51,357 bases of DNA from CAYTEH01 sp964436765 (lineage in GTDB: Bacteria; Patescibacteriota; Gracilibacteria; Peribacterales; Peribacteraceae): NCBI GenBank assembly GCA_964436765.1, contig CAYTEH010000007.1, forward strand, positions 1 through 51,357, in the 5' to 3' direction. Shown piece after piece: positions 39,296 to 46,934 of this stretch. The notes below the pieces were generated by a model that saw only the letters and a list, made by a program, of their open reading frames with translations, ran no database searches and was not told the DNA's origin. Positions within the stretch are counted from its first letter, which is position 1; each line of letters starts with the position of its first letter. The translations under genes and the position numbers were made by a program.

Positions 39296-39793
39296 ATGAA
39301 AGATATTCTCCGCAAACGGGCTTCCACGCTCTTCCTGAAAGCGAGCATCGTCCTGATCGGCATCGCGGTGCTCGGGCTGTGCGCACTGCTGTTCCCGGAA
39401 ATCTACCTGCAACTGATGAAAGCCCCCCCGGGGTTCGAGCTCGTGATCTGGCCCGCGATCATCGGTTTCTTCCTCACGCCCATCCCCTTCTTCTTTGCGC
39501 TGATCCAGGCGTTCAGGCTGCTCCAGTTCATCGATACGAACGATGCATTTTCGGAACGGTCCGTGGGCGCGCTCAGCCTCATCAAATACGCCGGGATCGT
39601 CATGAGCGTGCTCTATACGGCCTGCATGCCCTTCGCCTACGTCTTCGCCGAACTCGACGATGCCCCGGGGGTCATTCTCGTCGCGGCAGCCGTCGTCGTC
39701 GCCCCGCTGATCGTCGCGACGTTCGCGGCCGTGCTGCAGAAGCTCGTCCGGAATGCACTCGACATGAAAATGGAAAACGACCTCACCGTCTAG
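39296..39793 (+). CDS. DUF2975 membrane protein, copy 1
   Basis: A 165-residue, four-helix membrane protein. TLFLKASIVLIGIAVLGLCALLF, IIGFFLTPIPFFFALIQAFRLLQFIDTNDAFSERSVGALSLIKYAGIVMSV and ALDMKMENDLTV at the C-terminus are diagnostic of DUF2975. In Bacillus the comparable pair is YoaS (DUF2975) and YozG (HTH), and the same order is seen here. The gene is followed 32 bp later by the XRE gene. The whole pair is duplicated at 40045-40755. Confidence 0.9.
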   Translation: MKDILRKRASTLFLKASIVLIGIAVLGLCALLFPEIYLQLMKAPPGFELVIWPAIIGFFLTPIPFFFALIQAFRLLQFIDTNDAFSERSVGALSLIKYAGIVMSVLYTACMPFAYVFAELDDAPGVILVAAAVVVAPLIVATFAAVLQKLVRNALDMKMENDLTV

Positions 39794-39825
39794 TTCGACT
39801 GGCTCACCATACATAACCCGCACCT

Positions 39826-40026
39826 ATGATCACCATCAACCTCGACGTCATGCTGGCCAAGCGCAAAATGAGCGTCACCGAACTCTCCGAGAAAGTGGGC
39901 ATCACGATGGCCAATATTTCCATCCTCAAGAACGGCAAGGCCAAAGCCATCCGGTTCCCGACGCTCGACGCCATCTGCAAAGCGCTCCAGTGCCAGCCGG
40001 GGGATATTTTGGAATACCGCCCGTAA
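39826..40026 (+). CDS. XRE-family regulator of the DUF2975 pair, copy 1
   Basis: A 66-residue single-domain HTH protein of the YozG type: LDVMLAKRKMSVTELSEKVGITMANISILKNGKAKAIRFPTLDAICKALQCQPGDILEYRP. Residues 16-40 form the helix-turn-helix (VTELSEKVGIT-MANISILKNGK). Such partners of DUF2975 proteins probably regulate the pair. The second, nearly identical copy is frameshifted. Confidence 0.9.
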   Translation: MITINLDVMLAKRKMSVTELSEKVGITMANISILKNGKAKAIRFPTLDAICKALQCQPGDILEYRP

Positions 40027-40044
40027 CTTATCCGCACCTTCCTC

Positions 40045-40521
40045 ATGAACCGCGCGCTCGCAATATTCCTGCAGGCACTCATCGTCCTCATCGGCGCCGG
40101 TGTGCTCGCCTTTCTGCTCTGGGAACCGCATGTGGAAGGAGTGAATGCGAACGCCGCATTCTGGGAAGTGTACCTCGATCCGTTCATCGCATACGCCTAT
40201 ACGGCGTCCATCGCATTTTTCGTTGCGCTCTTTCAAGCGCTCACGCTGCTCAGGTACATCGGCCGGAACGACGTCTTCTCGCCCGACGCCGTGAGGGCGC
40301 TGCGGACCATCAAATACTGCGCGCTCATCATCATTGCGTTTACCGCGGCGCTGGAAGCGTATCTCCTCATCGTCCGGCCCGGCGATGACATCGCAGGCGG
40401 CGTCGCGATGGGCCTGTTCGTGATCTGTACGTCCCTCGTCATCGCCACTGCGGCAGCCGTGTTCGAAACAGTGCTGCGGAGTGCCGTCGACATGAAATCC
40501 GAACACGACCTGACCGTGTAA
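40045..40521 (+). CDS. DUF2975 membrane protein, copy 2
   Basis: A 158-residue paralogue of copy 1: AIFLQALIVLIGAGVLAFLLWEP, SIAFFVALFQALTLLRYIGRNDVFSPDAVRALRTIKYCALI, and the same ending SAVDMKSEHDLTV. It differs from copy 1 at many positions in the first loop, so the duplication is not recent, or this part evolves fast. Confidence 0.88.
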   Translation: MNRALAIFLQALIVLIGAGVLAFLLWEPHVEGVNANAAFWEVYLDPFIAYAYTASIAFFVALFQALTLLRYIGRNDVFSPDAVRALRTIKYCALIIIAFTAALEAYLLIVRPGDDIAGGVAMGLFVICTSLVIATAAAVFETVLRSAVDMKSEHDLTV

Positions 40522-40531
40522 TCACACACCT

Positions 40532-40755
40532 ATGGCAATCGTTATCAACCTCGACGTGCTGCTGGCAAACAAAAAATGAGCGTCACCGAACTCTCCGAAA
40601 AGGTGGGCATCACGATGGCCAATATCTCGATCCTCAAGAACGGCAAAGCCAAGGCAATCCGGTTCCCGACGCTCGACGCCATCTGCAGAGCACTCCAGTG
40701 CCAGCCGGGGGATATTTTGGAATACAGAGCCGAAAAGAGACATCCGGCGCGATGA
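40532..40755 (+). pseudogene. XRE-family regulator, copy 2, frameshifted in an A-run
   Basis: From ATG 40532 the frame reads MAIVINLDVLLANKK and then TGA. With one more A in the run of six at 40571-40576 it would continue MSVTELSEKVGIT...ILEYR exactly like copy 1. A frame from the internal ATG 40576 to TGA 40753-40755 encodes the HTH without its first helix. It could be a homopolymer sequencing error, a real inactivating deletion, or expression by -1 slippage on AAAAAA. Copy 1 has no such run (AAGCGCAAAATG). Confidence 0.75.
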
Positions 40756-40790
40756 ACATGCATGATGCATCATGGCGCGTGTCCACGGAG

Positions 40791-43397
40791 TCACCGCACT
40801 GCCGCAAGGGCGAGAATCACCATCTTGGCGACTTCAGCGCGGTTGATGGGCGCATTTGGCCTGAACGTGTCTGCACCGTCATCGCCGCTGACGATACCGA
40901 GGAGCGTGGCAGTGGCGACGGCCCGGGAGTAGAGCGATCCTGCCGGCACATCGGCATACGGAGGTGCATCCTCCGTCAACGAGATACCGAGCGATTCCAG
41001 CACCGTCTGCAGCACCATGCCGCGCGTCGCCGGCATCTCGACATGCAGCTTCCGCTGGAACACCGACCATCCCATTGCCTGCGCCGCCTCCATGTACGAG
41101 GACGCCCAGTGGTCCCCTGCCCGACCAGGGACCACGTTCTGCCCGGCCAGCCTCACGGCTACCGCGGCGAGCTGACCCAGCGTGAAAGTATCGGCCGGAC
41201 CGTAGTACCCTGTCGGATTGCCCCTCGCATCGCTATAACCGCCGAACGCCCCTCGTTCAACCGCTCCATATACCGGACAGGCGAACCACTGGTCGGCGGC
41301 CACGTCCCGGAAAGTCACCGGACGCCCGCGAACCGATACGCGCACATATCCACCGTCCTGCGGCAGCGAGGCCTCGGTGCATGCCAAAACGGGATCTTTG
41401 CTTTGAGCCTGCGTTCGAGCGCCGGCAAAGGGATTTTCCCGCGTGAGCGACTGGCAATTGCGGCCGCGACAGCCGCCCACACCGCCCGATCCCCCTCCGG
41501 GGTCACTGCCGGACGAGGAGGACACCGGCGTGCCGAAGACGCCGAACGAGGAGAACTCCACCGTGCTGCATGTCAGCGTATTCGACGATGCACTCTGCGA
41601 GCACGTGAGCTCCTCCCAGGCAGCTGAATCGGTATCGTACCGATACACGCCCAATGATGATTCGACCAGTCCGCTGATATCGCCGTCCGCGTATGCGATC
41701 GTGATGGTCAACGACCGATCGAACGAGGTGACGGGCGTGAGATTGGGGCAGAACGCCGACAGGCTGTGTGCCAGCACGATTGTGCCCCTGCCGGACGGGG
41801 CACCCAGCGTGGATTGCACCGGACCGGAAGCCATTTCCTTCAATTGGAACTGCGCGCCGGTCGGACACGTGGCGTTCGTGGCGACGTATCCCGACGGCAC
41901 ACTGACGGAGAGTGAGCGGCCCGTGCCGCTCAGCAGGATACTGCCCGTGGATCCGTTCCCGTTCGTAATCAGGCTGCTGCCGGTGCTTGCCCGTATCGTG
42001 GCACCCCCCACGCAGCCGCCGGTCGTGAAGGACATATCGATCGAACTTCCGGTATTCGAAAACGAATCGGTGGAACGCGCGGAATAGTGATACGTGGTGC
42101 ACGCAGTGAGGCTGCTCAGATACTTCGAGTGCGACCGCACTCTGGGGGATGTGTTTGTCGTGGACGTCGTGTTCCCGTACGAGGATGTGAGTCCGTAGAC
42201 CACTCTCGTCGATCCGCTCTCGCTGGTGGCCCACGTGATGGTGGCGGCGGTCGACCCGCTTGCGGTGGCAGTCACACCCGAGAGCACCGGCGCCGTGTCG
42301 TCATCCGTCGTAAAGTTCCACGCGGTGGTGGTGGAAATGCCCTCGTAGTACACGCCTGCACCGTTCTTGAAGGCGTTGGCATGCACCAGAACATAGTACG
42401 AGGTGCCTTCGGCAAGATTGTCCGTCGGATTGATGGTGATGGCCCTGCTGCCGCTGCCCGTGACGCGGGCACCTGTCGCGTTGATCGTTTCCACGGTCGC
42501 GTTGTCCGAGGATCTCTTGATGGTAATGGTACCGGTGCCGGTCTGCACGGCGGTGCTGAAGTTCATCACCAGGTTGGAACCCGATGAGACGCTCGTGGCG
42601 TTATCGGCTGGCAGCAGTGCACCCGAGAGCGTCGGTGCGGGAGCGGCGTCGGGATTGTCCGAGCCAGCCACGATGTTGTTGATCTGGTCCGACGTGAGGG
42701 CGTAATCGAACATGCGCACATCATCGATGATGCCGTTGATGCCTTCGTCGCCGGTATGCCGCACGCCGATGTACAGGGTGCCGTTGATATCCCGGCCGCC
42801 GGAAGACCCTGAAAATTTCTGTACGCCGGACACGAACAGCTTCACGCTGCTGCCGTCGTACGTGAAGGTGATGTTGTACCAGTTCCCCGGCGTCAGATCG
42901 TACCCCGTGTCGCGCCAGCTGCCGTCGTAGAACGCAAGCCGATGAACCGCAACGTTCCCGAGCGTGCCAGCGATTTCAAACGCGTCACCGCTCCAGCTCA
43001 TGATGCGGTCGTAGTTGCCGGACGCGGTTTCGCCGTTCGCCGTCGGCTTGTACCAGAAGGAAAACGATCGCTCCGCCGTCCCCGTGAAGTTCAGCGCCGA
43101 TGGCCATGCAAACTGCACGCCGTCACCGGTGCTCTCGAACTTGAGGGCGTAGGGGTTCGTAAACGAGACCGGCGCGACATCGGTTGTCCACGTGGGGTTC
43201 GGAGTCATAAACGATCCGGTCACGGTGCGGACCCCCTCGTCGTACACGGACGTGCCGGTACCTTCGTCGAAACGCCAGTGCGCGATGGGCGCAGCAGTCG
43301 CGTGGGCGGCCGGTACGTGCCCCCACATGACGATGGTGAGGCCGACGATAAGACCGCACTGCATCCCGACGAACCTGAGATATGACAAAGGCCCCAT
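40791..43397 (-). CDS. Secreted LamG / Ig-like / SLH surface protein
   Basis: An 868-residue cell-surface protein. A signal peptide (about 1-33, GLTIVMWGHVPAAHATAA) precedes a LamG/concanavalin-like domain (about 37-240; IAHWRFDEGTGTSVYDEG ... GIIDDVRMFDYALTSDQI). Then come a bacterial Ig-like/SbsA-type domain (TLSGALLPADNATSVSSGSN ... NLAEGTSYYVLVHANAF), a fibronectin-III-like domain (APVLSGVTATASGSTAATITWATSESGSTRVVYG), a Ser/Gly linker, and three SLH-type repeats at the C-terminus (VTFRDVAADQWFACPVYGAVERGAFGGY; HWASSYMEAAQAMGW; APPYADVPAGSLYSRAVATATLLGIVSG), which anchor S-layer proteins to the wall polymer. TATACT lies 9 nt before ATG 43397. Convergent with the DUF2975 pairs. Confidence 0.88.
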   Translation of the reverse strand: MGPLSYLRFVGMQCGLIVGLTIVMWGHVPAAHATAAPIAHWRFDEGTGTSVYDEGVRTVTGSFMTPNPTWTTDVAPVSFTNPYALKFESTGDGVQFAWPSALNFTGTAERSFSFWYKPTANGETASGNYDRIMSWSGDAFEIAGTLGNVAVHRLAFYDGSWRDTGYDLTPGNWYNITFTYDGSSVKLFVSGVQKFSGSSGGRDINGTLYIGVRHTGDEGINGIIDDVRMFDYALTSDQINNIVAGSDNPDAAPAPTLSGALLPADNATSVSSGSNLVMNFSTAVQTGTGTITIKRSSDNATVETINATGARVTGSGSRAITINPTDNLAEGTSYYVLVHANAFKNGAGVYYEGISTTTAWNFTTDDDTAPVLSGVTATASGSTAATITWATSESGSTRVVYGLTSSYGNTTSTTNTSPRVRSHSKYLSSLTACTTYHYSARSTDSFSNTGSSIDMSFTTGGCVGGATIRASTGSSLITNGNGSTGSILLSGTGRSLSVSVPSGYVATNATCPTGAQFQLKEMASGPVQSTLGAPSGRGTIVLAHSLSAFCPNLTPVTSFDRSLTITIAYADGDISGLVESSLGVYRYDTDSAAWEELTCSQSASSNTLTCSTVEFSSFGVFGTPVSSSSGSDPGGGSGGVGGCRGRNCQSLTRENPFAGARTQAQSKDPVLACTEASLPQDGGYVRVSVRGRPVTFRDVAADQWFACPVYGAVERGAFGGYSDARGNPTGYYGPADTFTLGQLAAVAVRLAGQNVVPGRAGDHWASSYMEAAQAMGWSVFQRKLHVEMPATRGMVLQTVLESLGISLTEDAPPYADVPAGSLYSRAVATATLLGIVSGDDGADTFRPNAPINRAEVAKMVILALAAVR

Positions 43398-43617
43398 CGG
43401 GGGGAAAGTATACCGAAACGGCTCGTGGATGCGACAGGAACATGATCCACACGACATATGGAACGATGCCGAAGAAATACGGACAAAGCGTCGAAAGTAT
43501 TCATGACTCTGTAAAAAACCAGGCATGCCCGGCATGCACGAGAAGACTTTCTCAGAGCATCGGGATGAGTCTGTTCGAATCCGGCAGGCCCTCTCGAGGG
43601 ATGGTGTCAGAACTGTT

Positions 43618-44040
43618 CTACGCGGGATTGAACTCAATCGTCCATTCAATGCCGTATTTGTCCCTGAACATTGCAAAATAGGTACCCCAGGGACTCTCAG
43701 CCATGGGCATTTCTACCGTTCCACCTGCTGATAGTCCGCTGAAGAACTTGTCCGCATCTTCTTTGCTTTCTGCGTTTACAGAAATTTTAGTCCTGTTTTC
43801 GTTTTCGTTCACCCGCCCCAGGATTTCCGGGACGTCGTTCGCGATCAACATGTTGCTGCCAATGGGCAGCGTGATGCGCATTATTTTCTGCGCTTCTTTT
43901 TCCGCGACCGGGAATTCGGCGCTTGCAATGTCTTTGAAGCGCACGATGGTCCCAAACTCCCCGCCGAAAACGGATTTGTAAAACGTAAACGCCTCTTCCG
44001 CGTTTCCATTGAAGTTCATCCAGGGATTGATGACTGGCAT
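43618..44040 (-). CDS. PhnB-like VOC family protein
   Basis: A 140-residue single-domain protein: PVINPWMNFNGNAEEAFTFYKSVFGGEF, then IMRITLPIGSNMLIANDVPEILG, then NAESKEDADKFFSGLSAGGTVEMPM, ending SPWGTYFAMFRDKYGIEWTIEFNP. These are diagnostic of PhnB-like glyoxalase-fold proteins of unknown reaction. TACCAT lies 7 nt before the ATG. About 41 bp upstream of its start the first recombinase-end repeat (44082) begins. The 220 bp between this gene and the surface protein hold no gene; a perfect GCATGCC/GGCATGC inverted repeat sits near 43524-43539. Confidence 0.9.
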   Translation of the reverse strand: MPVINPWMNFNGNAEEAFTFYKSVFGGEFGTIVRFKDIASAEFPVAEKEAQKIMRITLPIGSNMLIANDVPEILGRVNENENRTKISVNAESKEDADKFFSGLSAGGTVEMPMAESPWGTYFAMFRDKYGIEWTIEFNPA

Positions 44041-44081
44041 GATCTGTATGGTAAAGAATACTGAACCAAATACAAGAAATG

Positions 44082-44195
44082 AATGGCTCCCCCGCCTGGA
44101 GCGGCCACTGTGCCGGAAAGAGAGCCCGTGAGAGAAAACATGGAAGGTTTTCTTTTACGAAACAATGGCTCGACGTGGTCCACGCCGTTCGAACC
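44082..44195 (+). repeat. Recombinase 3'-end scar, copy A
   Basis: A 114-bp element, 110 of 114 identical to copy B (45382-45495). In one + strand frame it reads NGSPAWSGHCAGKRARERKH, then GRFSFTKQWLDVVHAVRT, with no stop. The WL of that frame corresponds to the point where the disrupted serine recombinase at the right edge of the window reads FTEWL. Sequence upstream and downstream is unrelated between copies. The short motif AATGGCTC opens the element and occurs again 82 bp inside it. Confidence 0.75.
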
Positions 44196-44205
44196 TCGCA
44201 CGCGC

Positions 44206-44577
44206 TCATCGGATGCCCATCCAAAAGAACCACGCACCAATAAGAACAATGACGAGGGACCAGAGCGTCTGCGTTTTTGCAAACATCTGCGCGCGCATGT
44301 GGATGCGGCCGGGAAATCCGATTTTCTCAATTCCTTTGAGCAAAGTAACCCAGCCTAAGATAGTGATACTCACCCTCCAATCGGCCACCCATACGTTATG
44401 CAAGACAACGGTGATCAGCCCCAGGAGAAACGTGATGTATCCCGTGGAAACGGTGATGGATTTGTCTTCCGTGTAGCCTATGACTCTGCCCAAAAAATGT
44501 GCAACGAGGGACAGTAATCCGAGAATGATGAACAAGCTCCCCCAGAATCGTGCGAGGATGATGGAGATATCAGCCAT
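44206..44577 (-). CDS. Small membrane protein, unknown
   Basis: A 123-residue protein with four predicted transmembrane helices: ISIILARFWGSLFIILGLLSLVAHFLG, TVSTGYITFLLGLITVVLHNVW, RVSITILGWVTLLKGIEKIGF and TLWSLVIVLIGAWFFWMGI. The pattern resembles small uncharacterised inner-membrane proteins of the DUF2065 or related type, but I cannot assign a family. TAGACT ends 6 nt before the ATG (leaderless). It lies in the cassette between scars A and B together with the DUF998 gene, both on the minus strand. Confidence 0.65.
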   Translation of the reverse strand: MADISIILARFWGSLFIILGLLSLVAHFLGRVIGYTEDKSITVSTGYITFLLGLITVVLHNVWVADWRVSITILGWVTLLKGIEKIGFPGRIHMRAQMFAKTQTLWSLVIVLIGAWFFWMGIR

Positions 44578-44583
44578 TCGGGA

Positions 44584-44589
44584 AGTCTA
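44584..44589 (-). promoter_or_regulatory. -10 element for a leaderless gene
   Basis: TAGACT (minus strand), then six nt, then the ATG at 44577. Confidence 0.5.
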
Positions 44590-44607
44590 CCACTGTCGGT
44601 TTCAGTG

Positions 44608-45288
44608 TCACAAATCACTCGGATGACTTTTCGGGTCGGCCCGCAGAAGCATGATGGCTAGCACTGCCATCCACAACAGCCAGGCCCCAATGCCTACCCG
44701 CTCAAAAAACCCCAGGAGAGGAGTTGGTTCCCCCAGAGGAATTTTGGCCGACTCCACTCCCGTTAATGCTCCAAAGAGTAACACCATCACAGCTGAAACG
44801 AGTGAGTAGAACCGAAAGCATTTCCCGAATGCCATGGCACCGGATCCCAGCTGCGAGAGAATAAGTATGATTGTTATAGCAGTCAGAACGAGGTGCCCAG
44901 CATCATTTGCGGGCATCGTCCCAGCGATCATCTCCTGACGCGAAGTCATGGGATAGAAGAGCCACAATGGGGCCACAATTCCGTGAGCTATCAGCAACAT
45001 TCCTGTCATGCGCAGCGGCCTCCTTCCGTACGCCGATTGCCAGACGCCGATGCCGAATCCCACCACGAGCACGCTGAACACTGGCAAGCTGGAAGTAAGG
45101 AATGGTTTGACGGGAGAACCGGTTCCAGAGAGTTCACTCACCGCCTGGGACATGCGGCTGTAGCCCGCGTACATCGTGGCCGCTATGACGTCGTTGACGA
45201 TCGCGTAGCCAAGTGAATAGAGCAAGCCGCACGCGAGAAGAGTTTTTCTTGCTCGGATAGTCACAAAGCCAGACGGCATGGCATGCAT
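44608..45288 (-). CDS. DUF998 membrane protein
   Basis: A 226-residue, six- to seven-helix protein. LLACGLLYSLGYAIVNDVIAATMYAGYSRMSQAVSELSGTGSP is the DUF998 opening. It is followed by FLTSSLPVFSVLVVGFGIGVWQSAYGRRPLRMTGMLLIAHGIV and APLWLFYPMTSRQEM. Function unknown. The frame is open to 45333, but TAAACT/TATAAA promoter-like elements lie between 45303 and 45315, so ATG 45288 (or 45279) is likelier. The end of the preceding cassette repeat B is 48 bp beyond 45333. Confidence 0.8.
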   Translation of the reverse strand: MHAMPSGFVTIRARKTLLACGLLYSLGYAIVNDVIAATMYAGYSRMSQAVSELSGTGSPVKPFLTSSLPVFSVLVVGFGIGVWQSAYGRRPLRMTGMLLIAHGIVAPLWLFYPMTSRQEMIAGTMPANDAGHLVLTAITIILILSQLGSGAMAFGKCFRFYSLVSAVMVLLFGALTGVESAKIPLGEPTPLLGFFERVGIGAWLLWMAVLAIMLLRADPKSHPSDL

Positions 45289-45381
45289 TGATACAACGCT
45301 GCTCAGTTTATAGTACAACGCGGCTTGGAGCACACTGAAGCGTCATATCTCCTATGGGTACAACGGTGACAGTGTGGATGT

Positions 45382-45495
45382 AATGGCTCCCCCGCCTGGA
45401 GCGGCCACTGTGCCGGAAAGAGAGCCCATGGGAGAAAACATGGAAGGTTTTCTTTTACGAAACAATGGCTCGACGTGGTTCACGCGGTTCGAACC
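45382..45495 (+). repeat. Recombinase 3'-end scar, copy B
   Basis: Same 114-bp unit as 44082-44195 with four substitutions. Two of them lie in the part encoding WLDVVHAVRT and are silent (GTC/GTT, GCC/GCG); the other two change R-E to H-G further upstream. The phnA gene follows within 42 bp. Confidence 0.75.
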
Positions 45496-45536
45496 AACTC
45501 CTGTACAATGTGTGCAGCAATTTCTTATCGCACTGT

Positions 45537-45899
45537 ATGACCCATTACGTATGCAAAGGCAGCTGCGGAGGCTCACTCAGTGAAATTGGCGTCTGCGAAA
45601 CGAACGGATGTTCGGCGCAGTGGGAAATGATGGAGGAGTGCGCTTGTATGGATGGAGATCATGGCAGGGTTGTCGTGGAGGACGCGGTTGTGGTCAAAGA
45701 CAGTAACGGGAACGTGCTCAGGGACGGGGATGCGGTGGTCCTTATTAAAGATTTGAAATTGCGGGGGTCTTCCACCGTATTGAAAATCGGAACGAAGGCA
45801 TCGAATATCAAGCTCACGCAGAACCCCGAGGAGATCGATTGCAAATTGGATGGAACGGCGATCGTATTGCGCTGTGAATTCGTCAAAAAGATTTTGTAG
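45537..45899 (+). CDS. phnA: PhnA family protein
   Basis: A 120-residue protein. The C-terminal PhnA domain VVVKDSNGNVLRDGDAVVLIKDLKLRGSSTVLKIGTKASNIKL...CKLDGTAIVLRCEFVKK is complete. Ahead of it is a Cys-rich zinc-ribbon-like part (YVCKGSCGG...GVCETNGC...ECACMDGDHG) that differs from the usual PhnA ribbon and may be a variant. The family is named after the phn locus, but its link to phosphonate use is not proven. ATG 45537 follows the scar; the frame runs further upstream only through scar B. It is the single gene of the short cassette between scars B and C. Confidence 0.9.
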   Translation: MTHYVCKGSCGGSLSEIGVCETNGCSAQWEMMEECACMDGDHGRVVVEDAVVVKDSNGNVLRDGDAVVLIKDLKLRGSSTVLKIGTKASNIKLTQNPEEIDCKLDGTAIVLRCEFVKKIL

Positions 45900-45915
45900 G
45901 CGTGAAATGTGTTGT

Positions 45916-45946
45916 ATGGCTCGACGTGGTTCATGCGGTTAGAACC
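45916..45946 (+). repeat. Recombinase 3'-end scar, copy C (short)
   Basis: 31 bp matching the last part of copies A and B (ATGGCTCGACGTGGTTCA...GAACC). It encodes WLDVVHAVRT with two further silent changes (CAC/CAT, CGA/AGA). The rest of the 114-bp unit is missing. Confidence 0.7.
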
Positions 45947-45991
45947 TATGCTATGGACAATGAACGCTCAGCCTTGGGATTTGCGAGATTG

Positions 45992-46816
45992 TCACTTTGA
46001 TTCTTTCTTCGCCTTCGCACGAAGGGTCTTCAAAATTCCTTTCTTATCAAACAGTACTTGCCCCGTCGAGAACATATGGGCATCGGCGTGGGAGCCAGCC
46101 TTCCAGAGGTCTTGAAGCTGTTGAACCGTATGCGCGACGTACTTAATCGAGAAACCATCTACGATTTCATCACCACGCTTATGCCGATTGATAGTGTCAG
46201 CCAAAATAATATGCACGTTGATAGGAGAGTTCTTTGTCTGAGTTCCATGGGCAAAACTTCCTTCAAGCATTGCAGCTAGTACGTCTTTTCTACCCTGCCA
46301 TTTGTAGAGAAACTTCCAGAGAGCGTGTTCCCAATCTTTCAAGGGTACTAAGTCTTTTCCCATGTGATAGATGTAGAAAGGTTTCCCTTTCACATAGCGG
46401 TGGATCTCTTTCTTGGGAGAAAGGAGATAGTATCCCTTCGATTCATAGAAAGGTTTTGCTGTTATGGAAGAGCTGAATCGGAATACTTTTGCGCCGATCT
46501 TTCTGGCATCGGCTTCGAGCTTGCTGAGCAATTTTGTGCCTAGACCTTTGCCAATCCAATCTTTGTGCATATAAATGCCCCCCAGGTTACCGTCGTGCTT
46601 CAAAATGTCCCCAAAACCGACAATTTTCCCTTTATCTTCTGCAACATACCGAATGCAGATGCTATGAGTGTCCCGCATATGCTTCGCAGTGTTGCGTGCC
46701 CAATTATCAATGATATCTGGTGCATAGTCTTTGCTGTTTACCTGCCGGATTGTCTGCCGGTGCATACGAGCGATGGCAGCACAGTCAGCCAGTGTTGCTT
46801 TTCTGATCTTTACCAT
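45992..46816 (-). CDS. GNAT acetyltransferase fused to a degenerate nucleotidyltransferase domain
   Basis: A 274-residue two-domain protein. Residues 1-150 form a GNAT fold: VKIRKATLADCAAIARMHRQT, motif A GGIYMHKDWIGKGLGTKLLSKLEADARKIG (acetyl-CoA loop), motif B SITAKPFYESKGYYLL. Residues about 165-270 look like a nucleotidyltransferase (LYKWQGRKDVLAAMLEGSFAHGTQTKNSPINVHIILAD ... ADAHMFSTGQVLFD). The GSxAxG signature is there, but the catalytic SD-x-D is replaced by SPINVH, so that domain is probably inactive or regulatory. ATG 46816 is chosen over the TTG at 46831. Substrate unknown. Confidence 0.8.
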   Translation of the reverse strand: MVKIRKATLADCAAIARMHRQTIRQVNSKDYAPDIIDNWARNTAKHMRDTHSICIRYVAEDKGKIVGFGDILKHDGNLGGIYMHKDWIGKGLGTKLLSKLEADARKIGAKVFRFSSSITAKPFYESKGYYLLSPKKEIHRYVKGKPFYIYHMGKDLVPLKDWEHALWKFLYKWQGRKDVLAAMLEGSFAHGTQTKNSPINVHIILADTINRHKRGDEIVDGFSIKYVAHTVQQLQDLWKAGSHADAHMFSTGQVLFDKKGILKTLRAKAKKESK

Positions 46817-46934
46817 TAGTAAAGTTCTCAATGAAGTAGGGGTCTCTCTGTTTGAGAGCAGGCCGCAGTTTATTATACATGTCTGGATAAATTTGGCTTC
46901 TCTCTATGATTAGATGCAGCAATAATCATTTCCT

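Noticed and set aside
44083..44358. Plus-strand frame starting MAPPPGAATVPERE (also at 45383) as a real gene
   Set aside because: The conserved frame in the repeats is the one encoding WLDVVHAVRT, in which the variable sites are silent; the MAPPP frame diverges after the repeat.
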